The notes below the pieces were generated by a model. It worked only from the letters and a program-made list of their open reading frames with translations. It searched no databases and was not told the origin of the DNA. Shown here one piece after another: positions 61,920 through 64,000 of a stretch of 64,000 nt of DNA. This DNA is from Ailanthus altissimus (lineage: Eukaryota; Streptophyta; Magnoliopsida; Sapindales; Simaroubaceae): positions 5,518,001-5,582,000 of the forward strand of contig OX327702.1 in assembly GCA_946807835.1 (NCBI GenBank), in the 5' to 3' direction. A program made the translations under genes and the position numbers. The first letter of the stretch is position 1. Each line of letters starts with the position of its first letter.

Positions 61920-62300
61920 AAACCCAAGGCCACTATGGCCGAGGTTAAGGCTGAGGGGTATGGAATATTCTCGTTCAGATAGTTGAGTTTAAGGACTCTG
62001 GGGCCACAGAGAGTAATAAGGAAGAGGCTTGAGAGTCATTTATTAGCGGTAAGGGGTAGATTTTGAGTTGGATCGATGTTATCAAAAGTTTAAGGTGACT
62101 GCTGAGAATCTAAAGCATCTGAGGGTATAGTACAATATTCCATCCTTGGTAACTTTGAGAGTCCTTGATACTGATGACTTTCTCAGCCAACCCGAGTGCG
62201 GAGAGGTAGTCCTTCATCTTGCCTTTTTTAGTTTAGGCTTAAGGCGACCTATGTAGTTGTATTTTGTTAGGATGTTACTTAAATTGGACACGTCATCTTC
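61920..62300 (+). pseudogene. Gypsy gag-like (Transposase_28 type) remnant
   Basis: A broken plus-strand frame with LRVLDTDDFLSQPECGEVVL and HLAFFSLGLRRPM followed by VRMLLKLDTSSSN resembles the conserved core of plant 'putative gypsy type transposon' proteins (YxIPxxVxLRxPxxxD, then an AFxxGLRLPLHPF-like block). Stops interrupt it and the ends are eroded. Confidence 0.55.
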
Positions 62301-62369
62301 TAATCGGGCTTATGCAAGATTTTTCTCAAGGGTTGAGTGGTAAGGACGATGATGGTATGTGCTTGAAAA

Positions 62370-63010
62370 TAGGGTCGTAATTTTCATCCTAGCATGACTA
62401 GTGCAAAGGCTAGCTTTTCGACTGAGGGATAATGGTTCTCAAGGTCTGTGAAAACTTTGTTGGTGAAGTACACTGGCCTCTGGGCTCTTCCTCTTTCTTT
62501 GACCAGAACTGAACTTACTACTTGTGTTGAGACCCTCAAATAGATGATCAATTAGTCCTTAGTCCTTAGTACCATAAGATTGATAGGTTAGGCTAAGTAG
62601 GTCTTGAGTTTTTAGAAAGCTTCTTCACATTAAGGGTTCTACATTTTTATCTCCCTTATTTTAATAGCATGAAAATATTCAATACTTGTCAGTGGCTTTG
62701 TAAATAAATCTACTAAGGGGATTCGATCTATTAGCTTTGAATCTCTTTTACAGTGCTTGGAGACTTCATCTCTATGATGGCTTGGACGTTGTCTGGGTTG
62801 GCTTCAATCCCTCTCCGGCTTACTATGAATCTTAGGCACTTTCATTTCTCAACTCTAAAGGCACATTTCTCCAGATTCAGCTTCATGTTATGCTTTTTTA
62901 AAATCTCGAATGTCTTCCTCAAGTCTTCTATGTGGTCTTTGGGCTACACTGACTTAGATATCCTATCATCTATATAAACCTCTATACCTTTCTCGAGATT
63001 GCTCGCAGTA
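62370..63010 (-). pseudogene. Ty3/gypsy reverse transcriptase and RNase H remnant
   Basis: On minus the order is GIEVYIDDRISKSV (YIDD catalytic box, about 62975), DHIEDLRKTFEILKKHNMKL, NLEKCAFRVEK, IVSRRGIEANPDNVQAIIEM and KSPSTVKEIQ, then after a frame break YLRVSTQVVSSVLVKERGRA, PVYFTNKVFTDLENHYPSVE and KLAFALVM, the start of gypsy RNase H. Several stops are present. Its orientation is opposite to the gag-like relic just before it, so the two come from different insertions or from a rearrangement. Confidence 0.88.
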
Positions 63011-64000
63011 GCAGTCAAGGCTATGCATTAAACTTGCATGCCTGGTATGGTATGATACGACATTACAACGAGTTATGCCTATGGCCGTGTTAGGCCTTGC
63101 CTCAAGCTATCGTGCCTGAGTTAACCCAACTAGACATCTCATTTGGGCCTTTGTTTCTTGGGTTATGTCTGTTGGCGGGGATCTAATACATGTGGGTGTA
63201 TGCATGTGCAATTGTGTCTATTACCTAAAATATGTATCTTATACTTATTCTACGCGGCTAAAGCATGTAAATTACAATAAATACAATAAATATAATATAT
63301 TAAACGCATTAATATATTAATAGGATAGAGAACTCACCTCAACGTGTAATGTTATACACGTATTTTTTTCGGAGTCCGCATAGAGACCAATTCGCAGACA
63401 GTTCTAGTCACCAACATGGTGGGCTTGGTGAGCTAGAACAACAACCTTATACGCAGTACTTGGTTTAACTCTTAAACCCCAAAATAGCCGGTGTGTGTTT
63501 TTATCATTTTCTTCAAAAGGATAAAAAATGGAAAATTTGAAACAATCCACCATTGCTTTAAAAAAAATCATAGTCATTTTTCTCTCTTTTTTCTTTTTGA
63601 CCATTTCTTCTTCTTCTTCTCTTTTTTCTTCTTTCTTTTCTTTCTCCATTTCTTTCTCACTTTCTCGGCAACACACACATTCACCAAAATATTCACACAT
63701 TTCTCTCATATATATATATAAATAATAATATAATATAAAATATATATAATAATAATAAAATATACATAATGGGTGCCAACTATTTGGCACCTAAATAAAA
63801 TATTATTATATATATAATATCATATAATAAAATAATAAAAAAATATATTATATAATAAAATAAGAGAGATATTTTTGATTATTTAACAATTAAATAATCA
63901 AAGTGTGATATAAACATTTTACCATTACTGAATAGTTACCAAGTTTACCCCCTAATAGGTCCCACCAAATCCGCACTTAGGTAAACTCAACTGAGGGTCC
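63011..64000. other. Repeat-derived DNA with polypyrimidine and AT tracts
   Basis: A long T/C-rich tract (63575-63665) is followed by AT microsatellite-rich DNA (63706-63860). Minus frames here (63404-63790) encode low-complexity Glu/Lys and Tyr runs from these tracts and are not genes. Phrases such as ACCTCAACGTGTAATGTTAT suggest an LTR, but no mate lies in the window. Confidence 0.45.

Noticed and set aside
63404..63790. 128-codon minus frame rich in Glu/Lys and Tyr
   Set aside because: It comes from a polypyrimidine tract and AT microsatellite; no family motif and the opposite strand is equally open.

Overview
This is plant nuclear DNA from a rosid dicot. The UDP-glycosyltransferase and small heat-shock protein read like Citrus family members, but that is recalled family resemblance, not a search result. 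The supporting signs are short GT-AG introns, AT-rich gene-poor spacers, and nested LTR retrotransposons and MITEs. No bacterial, viral or CRISPR system is visible.

Left end (1-9.2 kb): the first three coding exons of a BSK-type receptor-like cytoplasmic kinase, leaving the window on the minus strand, then a complete 12-exon inositol phosphorylceramide synthase (IPCS/ERH1 type, minus, 4859-8616). From 9.2 to 24.6 kb no cellular gene is recognised. That stretch holds a 73-bp tandem duplication, a 1.9-kb foldback element with long inverted arms around GC-rich palindromic repeats, a decayed Ty1/copia polyprotein relic (minus), and a 2.1-kb LTR-internal-LTR relic of gypsy type with almost no coding content.

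Gene island (24.6-31.6 kb): two convergent genes. On plus is a three-exon UVR-motif plus NTF2-like fold protein with a probable organellar leader. On minus is a two-coding-exon, 971-residue DUF3527 protein with a long 5' leader region and a G-box/GGGCCCA promoter.

Repeat-dominated middle (32-48 kb): a non-LTR RNase H scrap, a duplicated LTR-plus-primer-site segment, and a complete non-autonomous copia element (35952-39138). That element has two LTRs, a tRNA-Met type primer site, a decayed gag-protease frame and a 5-bp target duplication, and it sits inside an older copia gag. After it come AT-rich spacer, an array of AAACGGCGNNGTTT-like motifs, and an LTR-like segment.

Right end (48-64 kb): a complete two-exon family-1 glycosyltransferase (48361-50422), two adjoining hAT-type MITE-like elements (one with a perfect 8-bp duplication, the other holding a minisatellite), an antisense solo LTR related to the copia LTRs with a perfect 5-bp duplication, and a glycosyltransferase pseudogene split by about 1.7 kb of foreign DNA. 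An intronless class I small heat-shock protein gene with TATA box and heat-shock element follows, and the window ends in gypsy gag and reverse-transcriptase remnants. The cellular genes (signalling kinase, sphingolipid enzyme, plastid-type UVR/NTF2 protein, DUF3527, glycosyltransferase, chaperone) show no common pathway; they look like independent genes in a transposon-rich chromosome arm.
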